Source: Rhodospirillales bacterium
GTDB lineage: Bacteria; Pseudomonadota; Alphaproteobacteria; Rhodospirillales; UBA2165
Reading direction: 5' to 3'
Assembly (NCBI GenBank): GCA_012960465.1
Contig: DUBF01000098.1
Span: 38,231-102,230, forward strand
Length of the DNA: 64,000 bases
Shown: positions 36,049 through 46,032 of the stretch, piece after piece
Layout: each line of letters begins with the position of its first letter
Position numbering within the stretch: the stretch's first letter is position 1
Made by a program: the position numbers and the translations under genes
The notes under the pieces: model-generated
The model's input: the letters and a program-made list of their open reading frames with translations, nothing else
Database searches by the model: none
What the model was told of the DNA's origin: nothing

Positions 36049-36855
36049 TTGTCATCCAAAATAAACAGACTTGAAATTAGACCCGTTGTGACGGGCACCA
36101 ATTGGCAAGGTATTAGGACGCTTTATGCTAAAGAAGTACATCGATATTTAAAAATATTCGGTCAAACCTTGCTTGCTCCCATTATCACAACGCTCTTATT
36201 CTTAACAGTCTTTGGAGTAGTCTTTGGTGATGGACGAACAGTGGGCAAACTGACTTATATTGAATTTTTAGCGCCAGGACTATTGATGATGACAATTTTG
36301 CAAAATGCATTTGCCAATACGTCGACATCGCTTATCAGCCAAAAAATTAACGAGAGTATAGTTGATACTTTAATGCCGCCGCTAAGTCCCCTAGAACTGA
36401 CAATCGGCTTTATCTTAGGAGGAGCAACCCGAGGTCTCATGGTTGCTATCGGGGTTGGACTAAGCCTCGCACTGGTCATACCAATTTCATTTCACAATCC
36501 AAGTGCGATTATTTTTTTTGCTTTTGGTGCGGCCCTTATGATGGGCTCAATGGGAATGATGACTGGTATTTGGGCAGAAAAGTTTGATCATGTCTCGACT
36601 GTCACCAACTTTATTATCTTACCCCTTTCATTTTTGAGTGGTACGTTTTTTCCAATAAGCCGTTTTCCCGAAACCTTGCAAACAGCAAGCCATTATAATC
36701 CGTTTTTTTATTTAATAGATGGCTTACGCTTCGGATTTACGAACCAATCAACTGGTTCAATTGAGACCGGAGTTTTTTTTATTATTATTTTTAACATCCT
36801 ACTTTGGTTAACTTGTTATTGGATGTTACGCACAGGCTACAAGATTAAGGATTGA
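36049..36855 (+). CDS. ABC-2 type transporter permease (second copy)
   Basis: A 268-residue paralogue of the preceding gene: GIRTLYAKEVHRYLKIFGQT, FLAPGLLMMTILQNAFANTS, VDTLMPPLSPLELTIGFILG and SFLSGTFFPISRFPETLQTA align along the whole length. I place the start at TTG 36049, five bases after the previous stop, because AAGGAA lies eight bases upstream; longer in-frame starts would overlap the first copy. Transport substrate unknown. Confidence 0.85.
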   Translation: MSSKINRLEIRPVVTGTNWQGIRTLYAKEVHRYLKIFGQTLLAPIITTLLFLTVFGVVFGDGRTVGKLTYIEFLAPGLLMMTILQNAFANTSTSLISQKINESIVDTLMPPLSPLELTIGFILGGATRGLMVAIGVGLSLALVIPISFHNPSAIIFFAFGAALMMGSMGMMTGIWAEKFDHVSTVTNFIILPLSFLSGTFFPISRFPETLQTASHYNPFFYLIDGLRFGFTNQSTGSIETGVFFIIIFNILLWLTCYWMLRTGYKIKD

Positions 36856-36859
36856 CTTA

Positions 36860-37657
36860 ATGTTAATTTTTGAAACCCGGCCTCGAAACGGTCGTTGGAA
36901 TATGATAGGCACTTGGGCTCTTTACCGCAGAGAAGTGTTACGATTTTTTAAAATAGCAGCCCAAACTTTCTTTGCTCCAGTAATAACGGCACTTTTATTT
37001 TTAGCTATTTTTAATCTCGCTTTTTCCGGCCAAGGGCGTTCTGTGGATGGTATACCGTTCATTCAATTTCTTGTCCCAGGATTGACCTTAATGGCAGCGA
37101 TGACGGCTTCCTTCGCTAATGCGTCTTTTTCCTTAATGTTTGAAAAAATGGTCGAGACCATTGTCGACACACTAATGCCACCCATGTCACCGGGCGAGCT
37201 CACAGCAGGCTACGTTTTAGCAAGTACCACGCGCGGCCTTTTAGTAGGAATTGCTGTTTTAATTGGCATGCTAATTTTTACCACGGTCAAAATTCATTCT
37301 TGTACCTTCGTTTTGTTTTATGCAATCGCGGCGTCGATGTTAATGTCCGTTCTTGGTCTAGTTACTGCGATCTGGGCTGAAAAAATAGATCACGTTGCCT
37401 CAATCAATAACTTTATAATCCTTCCTCTAACTTTCTTATCTGGCACATTTTATTCAACTCAACATTTACCAGAAACGTTCCAAAAGATCGCGCATTTTAA
37501 CCCATTTTTCTATGTAATTGATGGTTTTCGCTATGGCTTCTTGGGGGTCCATGATGGTAGTTTAGTCACAGGCATCGTATTATTAACAACTCTAATAGTA
37601 TTTTTTTGGTTCACCTGTGTACAGCTTTTTGCCAGTGGCTATAAGCTCAAATCATAA
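36860..37657 (+). CDS. ABC-2 type transporter permease (third copy)
   Basis: A 265-residue paralogue starting four bases after the second copy. Shared blocks: TWALYRREVLRFFKIAAQTF, FLVPGLTLMAAMTASFANAS, VDTLMPPMSPGELTAGYVLA and TFLSGTFYSTQHLPETFQKI. The three copies differ clearly in sequence, so the duplication is old. The array ends here; the next gene, argD, starts after 197 bases. An ABC ATPase is missing on both sides. Confidence 0.85.
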   Translation: MLIFETRPRNGRWNMIGTWALYRREVLRFFKIAAQTFFAPVITALLFLAIFNLAFSGQGRSVDGIPFIQFLVPGLTLMAAMTASFANASFSLMFEKMVETIVDTLMPPMSPGELTAGYVLASTTRGLLVGIAVLIGMLIFTTVKIHSCTFVLFYAIAASMLMSVLGLVTAIWAEKIDHVASINNFIILPLTFLSGTFYSTQHLPETFQKIAHFNPFFYVIDGFRYGFLGVHDGSLVTGIVLLTTLIVFFWFTCVQLFASGYKLKS

Positions 37658-37854
37658 AATTACCAGGACCTTAGCCAAAATTAGATATAAAATTCTCATT
37701 TCTAATAGTTTAATGTCTTTAATTATAATATAGCGTCATTAATACATGTTGATCCATTTTTATTGACAAATAGATGGGAGATTCAGATACTCCGTCGTTT
37801 TGCTAGATAGCTCCGTATTTATATGCTGTTTAGTTATTTTATTAGGAGGCCATA

Positions 37855-39030
37855 ATGACATCAGCAATCATGCCCACATATGCACCGGCAGATATTGCTT
37901 TCGAATACGGAGAAGGTATTTATTTATTTTCGCCAGAAGGTAAAAAATATGTAGACTTTAGTTCAGGTATTGCAGTGAATTCACTCGGCCATTCCCACCC
38001 TCATTTGGTTCAAGCAATCCAGAACCAGGCTGGTAAGGTTATCCACTATTCCAATCTCTATAAAATTCTAGGTCAAGAACTCCTCGCGAAAAGACTTGTG
38101 GATAATAGCTTTGCAAGCTCAGTTTTCTTCTGCAACTCTGGCGCTGAAGCGGTGGAGTGCGGAATAAAAATAGTTAGACGCCATCATGTTCAAAATGGCA
38201 ACCCGGAGAAAACCCGAATTATAACCTGCTCTGGGGGTTTTCATGGTAGAACACTTGCGGCGCTCTCGGCCGCCAAAAATGAAAAGCATACAGCTGGATT
38301 TTTTCCCATGCTTGATGGTTTTGATCAAGTATCGTTTGATAATTTGGATCAAATGCAGAATGCCATCACCAATAAGACCGCAGCAATATTAGTCGAGCCC
38401 ATTCAGGGGGAAGGGGGGATAAACAATGCAGATACTAATTATTTTAAAAAGTTAAGAAGTATGGCAGGTGAAGCTGGTATTCTGTTGTTTATGGATGAGG
38501 TCCAGACCGGTATTGGTAGAACGGGAAAATTATTTGCCCATGAATGGGCTAAAATCCAGCCTGATATTATGGCTATTGCTAAAGGTCTCGGTGGTGGATT
38601 TCCTGTGGGTGCTTGCTTAGCTAATGAAAAAACGACAAAGACCATGGCCCCTGGAACTCACGGGTCAACTTTCGGTGGCAATCCATTGGCATCAGCAGCT
38701 GCAAACGCCGTTCTAGATATTGTCTTAGATGATGGTTTCTTAGATGATGTTCAACGCAAAGGTATATACTTGAAAAACCAACTTGCGTTTATTGTTGCCA
38801 AGCACAAATTCCTTGGCGAAATCCGAGGACAAGGCCTATTGGTCGGCGTAGTTTGTGATGATAGCGTCGTTAATTTAGATATAGTCAAGGAGGCCGAGGC
38901 TAGGGGCCTTCTAACAGTACCTGCAGGCAACAACGTTATCAGGTTTATTCCTCCATTAATTATCACTGAGACTGAGATCGACGAAGGCTTATCCCTTTTT
39001 GATCAGGCATGTAATAGCTTTAATTGCTAG
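37855..39030 (+). CDS. argD: Acetylornithine aminotransferase ArgD
   Basis: PLP-dependent class III aminotransferase of 391 residues that converts N-acetylglutamate semialdehyde to N-acetylornithine, and often serves lysine synthesis too. Visible: the phosphate-binding block FCNSGAEAVECGIKIVRRHH, EPIQGEGGINNA, the cofactor Asp in LLFMDEVQTGIGRTGKLFAH (read in parts) and the PLP lysine in AIAKGLGGGFPVGACLA. TTAGGAGG lies six bases before the ATG. It heads argD-argF-hslO, an order often seen in Alphaproteobacteria. Confidence 0.94.
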   Translation: MTSAIMPTYAPADIAFEYGEGIYLFSPEGKKYVDFSSGIAVNSLGHSHPHLVQAIQNQAGKVIHYSNLYKILGQELLAKRLVDNSFASSVFFCNSGAEAVECGIKIVRRHHVQNGNPEKTRIITCSGGFHGRTLAALSAAKNEKHTAGFFPMLDGFDQVSFDNLDQMQNAITNKTAAILVEPIQGEGGINNADTNYFKKLRSMAGEAGILLFMDEVQTGIGRTGKLFAHEWAKIQPDIMAIAKGLGGGFPVGACLANEKTTKTMAPGTHGSTFGGNPLASAAANAVLDIVLDDGFLDDVQRKGIYLKNQLAFIVAKHKFLGEIRGQGLLVGVVCDDSVVNLDIVKEAEARGLLTVPAGNNVIRFIPPLIITETEIDEGLSLFDQACNSFNC

Positions 39031-39039
39031 GAGAAAATT

Positions 39040-39963
39040 ATGTCGGTACAGCAAGCGCCTAGACATTTTCTTGATATTAACCAATTCAGTAACTCAACTT
39101 TACGTTCAATCTTAAACAAAGCGATTGAATATAAAAAAGCTGGAAGAAACTTTAACAAGCCACTGCTAGATCATACGTTGGTACTAATTTTTGAGAAATC
39201 TTCAACCAGGACCCGCGTCTCATTTGAAGTTGGCATGCGACAGTTAGGGGGGGATGTCGTGGTATTAGGCCCTAGAGACTCACAAATGGGTCGCGGTGAA
39301 AGCATTGGTGATACTGCGCGCGTACTCTCTCGATTTTCTGATGTTATAATGATCCGAACTGATTCTCATAAAAAACTTGAATTGCTTGCGGAAAACTCTT
39401 CGGTCCCTGTCATTAATGGGCTAACCGATGATAGCCACCCCTGTCAAATTATGGCTGATATCATGACTTTTGAGGAACATCGTGGTTCAATTGAAGGAAA
39501 AACAATTGCTTGGGTTGGTGATGGCAATAACGTTGCAACAAGTTGGCTACATGCAGCCGTAAAATTCAACTTTAACTTCAAGATTGCAACTCCCGCCGAA
39601 TTGAAATTGCCGGAAAGTCAAATTGAATGCGCAATTTCAGAAGGTTGTAATGTAACAATCACCAGCATTGCAAAAGAAGCAGTAAAAGGTGCAGATTGCG
39701 TTGTCGCAGACACTTGGGTGTCCATGGGTGCTGACAATGATCGAAGCAAAAAAATTAAACTATTAGAGCCTTTTCAAGTCAATGAGGACTTGATGGCTTT
39801 AGCTAATTCTGATGCACTCTTCATGCATTGCCTGCCGGCACACAGGGGCGAAGAGGTAACCAGCAGCGTTATCGATGGCAAACAAAGTGTTGTCTGGGAT
39901 GAGGCTGAAAACCGTCTTCATGCACAAAAAGGCATACTATCTTATTGTCTAAACATTATCTGA
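39040..39963 (+). CDS. argF: Ornithine carbamoyltransferase ArgF
   Basis: A 307-residue enzyme forming citrulline from ornithine and carbamoyl phosphate. The carbamoyl-phosphate site EKSSTRTRVSFEVGMRQLGG and the ornithine-site motif HCLPAHRGEEV are intact, as are GLTDDSHPCQ and VGDGNNVATSW. It starts 9 bases after argD and belongs to the same operon. Confidence 0.96.
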   Translation: MSVQQAPRHFLDINQFSNSTLRSILNKAIEYKKAGRNFNKPLLDHTLVLIFEKSSTRTRVSFEVGMRQLGGDVVVLGPRDSQMGRGESIGDTARVLSRFSDVIMIRTDSHKKLELLAENSSVPVINGLTDDSHPCQIMADIMTFEEHRGSIEGKTIAWVGDGNNVATSWLHAAVKFNFNFKIATPAELKLPESQIECAISEGCNVTITSIAKEAVKGADCVVADTWVSMGADNDRSKKIKLLEPFQVNEDLMALANSDALFMHCLPAHRGEEVTSSVIDGKQSVVWDEAENRLHAQKGILSYCLNII

Positions 39964-39975
39964 TGTAGCTTAATT

Positions 39976-40908
39976 ATGGCTAATTCAGCATCACACCTCG
40001 AATTCCCAGACGAAGTTCAATCATTTAGCGTCGAACACACAAACGTGCGTGGCCGTTTAGTCCGTTTGAGTAAAGCTTATGAGAAAATATTAACTAACCA
40101 TAACTATCCAGCTCAAGTTGCAAGCCTAATCGGCGAACTAACAGCAATGAGTATCTCGCTTGCAGATTCACTTAAATACGACGGGCAGTTTATCCTGCAA
40201 ACCCAGAGCGATGGGCCGATAAATATGATGGTTGCCAATGTTACCAGCAGTGGCACAATACGTAGTTATGCGCGATATGATGCTGAAAAATTCAATAATA
40301 CTATCAAGCAAAACTCGGTACCTTATTTATTGGGTAATGGCCACATTGCTTTCACCGTTGACCAAGGTGCAGATACGGAACGGTATCAAGGGATCACCGC
40401 ATTAGAAGGCTCAAATCTTGCCGAGTGCGCACAAAATTATTTCCGGCAATCTGAGCAAATTGAAACTGCTATCATGCTGACTGCCGACCCCGTGAAAAAA
40501 AGAGCTGCAGCTTTAATGATTCAGAAAATGCCAATTTCTAACACCAATTCCCATCAACCTGATGCACTTTCACCCGAAGAGGATGATGAGAGTTGGCGTG
40601 ATGCAGAAATTTTAATGAGTTCGACAAGGACCGAAGAATTGCTTGATACAAATCTAAAAGCTAATGAGTTACTCTTTCGGCTCTACCATGAATTCGGGGT
40701 CCGGCTTCACAATAAAAAACCACTTACATTTCAATGCCAGTGCTCGAGAGAAAAATTAGCAAAAATCCTAGCATCTGTTCCACCAAAAGAGATTGAGTAT
40801 ATGAAAACTGATGAAGGCTTGATCACGTCCAATTGTGAATTTTGCGGCACTGATTATAAGTTTAATGATGAAATACTTAATTCCATAAGAAATAATGAAG
40901 CTCAATAA
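39976..40908 (+). CDS. hslO: Redox-regulated chaperone Hsp33
   Basis: A 310-residue Hsp33. The C-terminal zinc switch is complete: Cys-x-Cys in FQCQCSREKL and Cys-x2-Cys in TSNCEFCGTDY. On oxidative stress zinc is released and the chaperone becomes active. N-terminal blocks ALSIADSLKYDG-like (SISLADSLKYDGQFILQTQS) and the GNGHIAFTVDQ strand fit. It starts 12 bases after argF, as in many alphaproteobacteria. Confidence 0.94.
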   Translation: MANSASHLEFPDEVQSFSVEHTNVRGRLVRLSKAYEKILTNHNYPAQVASLIGELTAMSISLADSLKYDGQFILQTQSDGPINMMVANVTSSGTIRSYARYDAEKFNNTIKQNSVPYLLGNGHIAFTVDQGADTERYQGITALEGSNLAECAQNYFRQSEQIETAIMLTADPVKKRAAALMIQKMPISNTNSHQPDALSPEEDDESWRDAEILMSSTRTEELLDTNLKANELLFRLYHEFGVRLHNKKPLTFQCQCSREKLAKILASVPPKEIEYMKTDEGLITSNCEFCGTDYKFNDEILNSIRNNEAQ

Positions 40909-40953
40909 TATACATCCTTGTATCACCCCCTCTCATCATGGCACCATGATAGA

Positions 40954-41544
40954 ATGATAAGAAAATATACTCACCACATGCTATTTATATGTACCTTTTG
41001 TGCGCTAACTGCCTGCCAGACAACTGCATATCAACAAAACTTCCCCACAATGACCTTTAAATATTTACCGGCGATAAAGTTGATGGTCAGTGATATCAAA
41101 CTCATCTCAAATGTTAAACTCAGTTTTGATGCACCTCATGTAGCCTACAAGCTACCAGTTTCACCTGAAAAGGCCATTATCCGGTGGGCTAAAGACCGCC
41201 TCTCAATTTCTGGCAATAAAAATACTGCGCAGATGATAATTATTCGAGCGGATGCCCAGGAAATTAACCTTGATTTAGATAAAAGCCTTTTAGGGATTCT
41301 TAAAAATCAACAATCTCATCGCTTTGAAACTTTTATTGAGGTTCGACTTGAAATCTTGGATGAAAAAAATATCCGTCGGGCTTTTGTAACAGGCAAAACG
41401 CAACAATCCATTACAGTTTCCGAAGCCACATCACTTTCAGACCGTCGAAAAATTTGGTACAATCTTGTGGAGAAACTAATGGCTAAATTTAATTTAATAA
41501 TGCAAAAAAACATCGATCAAAAGTTACAAAATTATTTATTTTAA
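40954..41544 (+). CDS. Probable lipoprotein of unknown function
   Basis: About 196 residues with an N-terminal basic-hydrophobic segment and a lipobox-like LTACQT, so Cys would be lipidated and the protein held in the envelope. The mature part is an alpha/beta domain (IIRWAKDRLSISG, FIEVRLEILDEKNIRRAFVT). I do not recognise the family. The ATG at 40954 (MIRKYTHHM) fits a signal peptide better than the TTG at 40918. It follows hslO closely and probably shares its transcript. Confidence 0.65.
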   Translation: MIRKYTHHMLFICTFCALTACQTTAYQQNFPTMTFKYLPAIKLMVSDIKLISNVKLSFDAPHVAYKLPVSPEKAIIRWAKDRLSISGNKNTAQMIIIRADAQEINLDLDKSLLGILKNQQSHRFETFIEVRLEILDEKNIRRAFVTGKTQQSITVSEATSLSDRRKIWYNLVEKLMAKFNLIMQKNIDQKLQNYLF

Positions 41545-41693
41545 GAACGCGATCATTCTGGAATAAATTTTTATAAATCTTTATCTAAAATGAGTAAGAA
41601 AAAACTTTAAAAGCCGTATATCTTCCATCTTAAAGAAGTTTACGAATCTTAATACAATCAAAATATGAAACTACTATCTCAAAATCATATTCG

Positions 41694-42854
41694 CTACGTA
41701 GCCGCCCAACCCGCTAACTTAACCAAGAAGTCCGAACATTCTTCAAGTTGAGATATGTCAACATATTCATCAGGTCGATGAGCTTGATCTATACTGCCAG
41801 GCCCGCATATCACAGATGGTATACCCGCTTCCTGAAAGAGGCCTGCCTCAGCCGTAAAAGCTACAACACTGGCTCGATTCTGACCCGTAAGATGGCGAAC
41901 TAAAATCTCTGCAGGGTTGTCACTACTAGCAACCAACGGAGGAATAGAGAATTTTGTTAACGTTGTTATACTAGCTTCAGGAGCTAACTTTAGCATTTCT
42001 GGTTTAAGGATTTCTGCATAATAAGATTCTAGTTTTCTTAGCGCCAACACACCATCATCACCAAGAATGCTTCTACAATCCCAAGAGAACTTACATTCTT
42101 CGGCTATAATATTCGTCGCTGTACCACCTTCGATGATGTTTACAGAAATTGTTGAATGATCTGGCTGAAAGCGATCATCGATAGTCCCGTCTGTCTTGAA
42201 TTCCTCCCCAATTTCATCCAAACGACGAATGCATGCTGCCGCAAAGGAAATGGCATTCACTCCCATATGTACTTGTGAAGAATGACCTGGAAGTCCTTTT
42301 GCAGTAGTTTCGTAAAAAGCGGTTCCTTTATGGGCGTTAACCAGCTTCATACTCGTTGGCTCGCCTATAATTGCAGCTCGTGGCATTGGGATATTTTTAC
42401 AAATACGTGCTATCAAGGATGGTGCGCCAAGGCACCCAATTTCTTCATCATAACTAAAAGCCAAATGAATTGGTACTTTTAAATCAAGTGCCTGAAAACG
42501 GGGTATCAGTGACAAAGTAACAGCAATGAAACCCTTCATATCACAAGCTCCTCGGCCAAATAGCTTGCTATTTTTCTCGACCATTTCAAAAGGATTAGTG
42601 TGCCAATCCTGGCCTTCTACCGGCACGACATCCGTATGACCCGAGAGCACAATACCACCTTCAACCATCGGTCCTATTGTGGCTATAAGGTCAGCCTTAG
42701 TACCTTCTGCGTTCAAAGCAATATCACAAATGATGCCAAACTCTTTGAGATACTCCTGTATAAAGTTAATCAATGCCTTGTTAGAAAAAGCTGACACGGT
42801 ATTAAAACTAATCAAAGAGCCTAATATTTCTTGTGTTGTGATAGTGGCGGCCAT
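41694..42854 (-). CDS. argE: Acetylornithine deacetylase ArgE
   Basis: M20-family metal-dependent deacetylase of 386 residues that releases ornithine from N-acetylornithine. Metal-site segments: VLSGHTDVVPVEGQDW (His), GRGACDMKGFIAV (Asp), FSYDEEIGCLGAP (Glu-Glu) and AAIIGEPTSMKLVNAHKG; the last ligand His is near the C-terminus (CGPGSIDQAHRPDEY). Its ATG follows the trkH stop directly (TAAATG). The presence of ArgE, rather than ArgJ recycling alone, suggests the linear arginine route. M20 relatives (DapE, carboxypeptidases) share the fold; the GPGSIDQAH motif favours ArgE. Confidence 0.92.
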   Translation of the reverse strand: MAATITTQEILGSLISFNTVSAFSNKALINFIQEYLKEFGIICDIALNAEGTKADLIATIGPMVEGGIVLSGHTDVVPVEGQDWHTNPFEMVEKNSKLFGRGACDMKGFIAVTLSLIPRFQALDLKVPIHLAFSYDEEIGCLGAPSLIARICKNIPMPRAAIIGEPTSMKLVNAHKGTAFYETTAKGLPGHSSQVHMGVNAISFAAACIRRLDEIGEEFKTDGTIDDRFQPDHSTISVNIIEGGTATNIIAEECKFSWDCRSILGDDGVLALRKLESYYAEILKPEMLKLAPEASITTLTKFSIPPLVASSDNPAEILVRHLTGQNRASVVAFTAEAGLFQEAGIPSVICGPGSIDQAHRPDEYVDISQLEECSDFLVKLAGWAAT

Positions 42855-44366
42855 TTATGCTCTCCAAAACGAGCGAGTAAATAAGACCATTACAGTGAAT
42901 AATTCCAAACGGCCAAGCAGCATGCCCATTGACAATATCCACTTCGCTGTCGTCGGAAGAGTTGCGTAATTACCTTCCGGCCCAACAATAGAACCCAAAC
43001 CAGGGCCCACATTCGAGATCGCTGATGCTGCAGCAGAAACACTAGTAATAAAATCGAGTCCCAATAAACCCAGCATTATTGCCAGTCCTATATAAGTTGC
43101 AAAAAAAACAAAAAAGAAACTCATCACCGAGCCAATAACCTCTTCAGGGATGGGACGATGATTGTAATAGGGGATATATATACCATGTGGTTGTGCTAAA
43201 TTATATAACTGCATACGGGCGGCCGCATAAAGGATCTGAAATCGAAAGATTTTAATACCACAGGTGGTTGAACCTGCACAGCCACCAATAAACATAATGA
43301 AGAAAAATATTGGGATTGCGAAGCTACCCCATTTATCAAATTCAGCCGTCGCATACCCCGTCCCAGTCATAATTGAAACAACATTAAAAGCCGCCAAACG
43401 CAATGCATACAAAGGTTCTTCACCATTTTCTAACCATAGCCAACCGGCAATTACTACAATGATGGCTACAAGAATCGTCAAAAATAGTTGAACTTGAGAA
43501 TCGCAAAATAGATTACCAGGTTTGCCCTGCAGTACCATTAAATATAATAAAAAAGGTAGACTGCCGATAACCATACCTACCGTCACGATGACATCAATTG
43601 CCGCGCTATCAAAGTGCCCAACTGATGCATTATAATTTGAGAAGCCACCGGTCGCAATCGTCGTCATTGCATGAACAACAGCATCAAAGCCACTCATTCC
43701 TACTAGCCACAACAACGCGGCCCAAATCATTGTCAAAACTACATAAATGGCAGTGATTGCTGCCGCTACTTGTGCCGCACGAGGCAAAGCTTTTTCAGAA
43801 AGATCAGAAGATTCCATTCTAAACAATTGCATGCCTCCAACACGCAAAAGAGGCATTACGGCTAATGCCATCACGATGATGCCAATACCACCAAGCCATT
43901 GAAGTAAAGACCGCCACAACAGCAGTCCGGGCGGGGCTGTATCTAAATCGACTATGATTGTTGAACCCGTAGTGGTTATACCAGACATTGCTTCAAAGAA
44001 GGCGTCGGTAAAGCTAAGATTAAGCTGTGAAAATGCAAATGGAAGTGCTGCAAAAGCGGTTAAAACAATCCAACTCATTGTAGTGAGAATAAAAGCTTGG
44101 CGAACGGAAAGTGAAGCTCCACCGGCCTGGCTCGTCAATGATAGTGAAACACCGATAAACAAGGTCACGCCTGAAGCAACAGCAAAAACCTGCCAATCGG
44201 GATTACCTACAACGATATCTGCAATCGCAGGAATGACCATCATCACCGCCAACGTAGACAGCAATAAACCGAGTATCAGAAATATGGGGCGAAAGTCTAT
44301 CACTTCAAATAGTCCTATGCTCTCATCATTTTTAAAATCATGATCCAAACAAATAAGAGCGGTCAA
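42855..44366 (-). CDS. trkH: TrkH-type potassium uptake channel
   Basis: A 503-residue TrkH/KtrB-family membrane protein. Selectivity-filter-like P-loops are visible: MSGITTTGSTII, MTTIATGGFSNYN, NVVSIMTGTGYATAEF and the fourth near SAAASAISNVGPGLGSI. Together with KGD-like and GCAGSTTCGIKIFR segments these are typical. It needs the NAD-binding TrkA subunit, which is not adjacent. Start at 44366 is the furthest plausible one. It overlaps translationally with argE. Confidence 0.92.
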   Translation of the reverse strand: MTALICLDHDFKNDESIGLFEVIDFRPIFLILGLLLSTLAVMMVIPAIADIVVGNPDWQVFAVASGVTLFIGVSLSLTSQAGGASLSVRQAFILTTMSWIVLTAFAALPFAFSQLNLSFTDAFFEAMSGITTTGSTIIVDLDTAPPGLLLWRSLLQWLGGIGIIVMALAVMPLLRVGGMQLFRMESSDLSEKALPRAAQVAAAITAIYVVLTMIWAALLWLVGMSGFDAVVHAMTTIATGGFSNYNASVGHFDSAAIDVIVTVGMVIGSLPFLLYLMVLQGKPGNLFCDSQVQLFLTILVAIIVVIAGWLWLENGEEPLYALRLAAFNVVSIMTGTGYATAEFDKWGSFAIPIFFFIMFIGGCAGSTTCGIKIFRFQILYAAARMQLYNLAQPHGIYIPYYNHRPIPEEVIGSVMSFFFVFFATYIGLAIMLGLLGLDFITSVSAAASAISNVGPGLGSIVGPEGNYATLPTTAKWILSMGMLLGRLELFTVMVLFTRSFWRA

Positions 44367-44412
44367 TTATTTTCGCAAATAATATTCTCTAATAATTAGT
44401 TATAAATTAGAT

Positions 44413-45003
44413 CTAAGTTCCATTACTTGGATTACCTATAATTGACAAAAATTCACGCCGAGTTGATGGATCTTCCCTAAAAGCACCTAGCATTGTACTC
44501 GTAACCATACTGACCCCAGGCTTATCAATTCCACGTGTCGTCATACATTCATGAGCAGCCTCAATTACGACTGCCACTCCCTTTGGATCCAAAACATCAT
44601 TCAAAGCATTAGCAATCTGTGCTGTCATTTTTTCCTGGATTTGAAGCCGGCGACCAAAAGTTTCAACTAACCGCGCCAATTTACTAATACCAACGACACG
44701 AGACCTTGGCAAATAGGCAACATGAACCTTACCTAAGATAGGTGCAATATGGTGTTCACAATGAGACGCAAAATAAATGTCTTTGAGAACTACAATTTCA
44801 TCGTAACCCTCGGTCTCATCAAAACTTTTACCAAGAATTTTCTCAGGATCATCATTATAACCACTAAAATACTCCTCATAAGCCCTAACCACACGCGCAG
44901 GCGTATCAATCAAACCATCTCTGGTTGGATCATCGCCAGCCCATTTCAATAATGTACAAACAGCTGCCTCAGCTTCTTCCCGGCTAGGTTTTTTAGTTGT
45001 CAC
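44413..45003 (-). CDS. folE: GTP cyclohydrolase I FolE
   Basis: A 196-residue GTP cyclohydrolase I, the first step of tetrahydrofolate synthesis. The zinc and active-site segment [20 protein letters not shown] (read in parts: SHCEHHIAP), [20 protein letters not shown], and the late [20 protein letters not shown] block are all conserved. The start is GTG at 45003 with GAGAGGAA five bases upstream; a longer TTG start is not favoured. It is monocistronic by spacing. Confidence 0.95.
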   Translation of the reverse strand: MTTKKPSREEAEAAVCTLLKWAGDDPTRDGLIDTPARVVRAYEEYFSGYNDDPEKILGKSFDETEGYDEIVVLKDIYFASHCEHHIAPILGKVHVAYLPRSRVVGISKLARLVETFGRRLQIQEKMTAQIANALNDVLDPKGVAVVIEAAHECMTTRGIDKPGVSMVTSTMLGAFREDPSTRREFLSIIGNPSNGT

Positions 45004-45185
45004 GTTTCTTCCTCTCAATCAATAAACAGTCTCCTTAAAATGATTCATTTTAATTCCCACGTTAAATTTTCATAGTCAGCAATGATATCATATCTATTAA
45101 TTTACCTAAATTAACGATTTCTGCGGCTTTCACCAGCAAGAAGCAATAATTCGTTTTAGCGTCTATAAATTAATTCTTGGTATTA

Positions 45186-45578
45186 TTAGTTCACCAACGT
45201 TAAATCGTGAGGAGAATCCAATGAAAAAGCAGGAACAGACACACTGAAACTCGTGCCTGTATTATTAATCATCTGGTAGCTACCTACCATGAAACCAGAC
45301 GGTGTCGCCAAGGGTGTGCCACTAGTATACTCAAAACTTTCGCCTGGTTGCAAAATAGGCTGTTCACCAACAACCCCTTCGCCTTGTACTTCATGAATAC
45401 GTCCATGAGAATCAGTAATATGCCAATGGCGCCGCATTAATTGCACGGTATCCTCACCTTGATTTTCAATACAAATACGATAGGCCCAAACAAAGTGAAA
45501 ATCTTCTGGTTCGGACTGCTCCTCCATAAAAATTGGATCAACAGATATTTTAATAGAATTAGTGACCTCGGAATACAT
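45186..45578 (-). CDS. apaG: ApaG family protein
   Basis: A 130-residue ApaG, a fibronectin-III-like beta-sandwich protein often linked to Co2+ resistance and Ap4A metabolism. The family core is clear: FVWAYRICIENQGEDTVQLM, RHWHITDSHGRIHEV, GEGVVGEQPILQPGESFEYT and MVGSYQM. ATG at 45578 has GGTGGATGG just upstream and is preferred to the start eight codons earlier. Lies upstream of folE on the same strand with 182 bases between. Confidence 0.93.
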   Translation of the reverse strand: MYSEVTNSIKISVDPIFMEEQSEPEDFHFVWAYRICIENQGEDTVQLMRRHWHITDSHGRIHEVQGEGVVGEQPILQPGESFEYTSGTPLATPSGFMVGSYQMINNTGTSFSVSVPAFSLDSPHDLTLVN

Positions 45579-46032
45579 AACCATCCACCAGATTAATACC
45601 AAATTACTTTTTAGTTAATATTTAGCACATTTGACAGCGTACGAACACACCTTTCGAAACAGCTAAATAAACTTTGACAATACATATTACTAATCGTTTA
45701 CCATCGGGAAATAGTTAAAACTCAGAAAATCTAACAATAATATTAAGCCAATTAGTAGTATAATAAACCAGACCCAATGAAAATAACAAATAGGGGTATT
45801 CTTACGACACGTGCACCTGCACTTTTCCATCCTATTAAATTGAGAACAACCATCAACGATAGCTAACCAAAGGATAAAAAGTAATCTCGGAGATTAGCTA
45901 ACCATTAGTTATGCTCACTTACCTTATTGTGTTTAAGAAACTCGCAATCGAATAATAAATGACACTTGCACCACTGGCATATGGAGACTAATTAGGTCTC
46001 CTAATTATCAAAGATATTTACGGAGCATTGTT
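45579..46032. other. Intergenic region with small stem-loops before the unknown gene
   Basis: About 454 bases, mostly AT-rich, with the ApaG start on one side and a gene of unknown function on the other, reading outward. Near its right end are two overlapping, mutually exclusive small hairpins: GGAGAC/GTCTCC (45983-46001) and AATTAGG/CCTAATT with a three-base loop (45990-46006), about 27 bases before the next start. They could affect its translation, but there is no further support. Confidence 0.35.
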
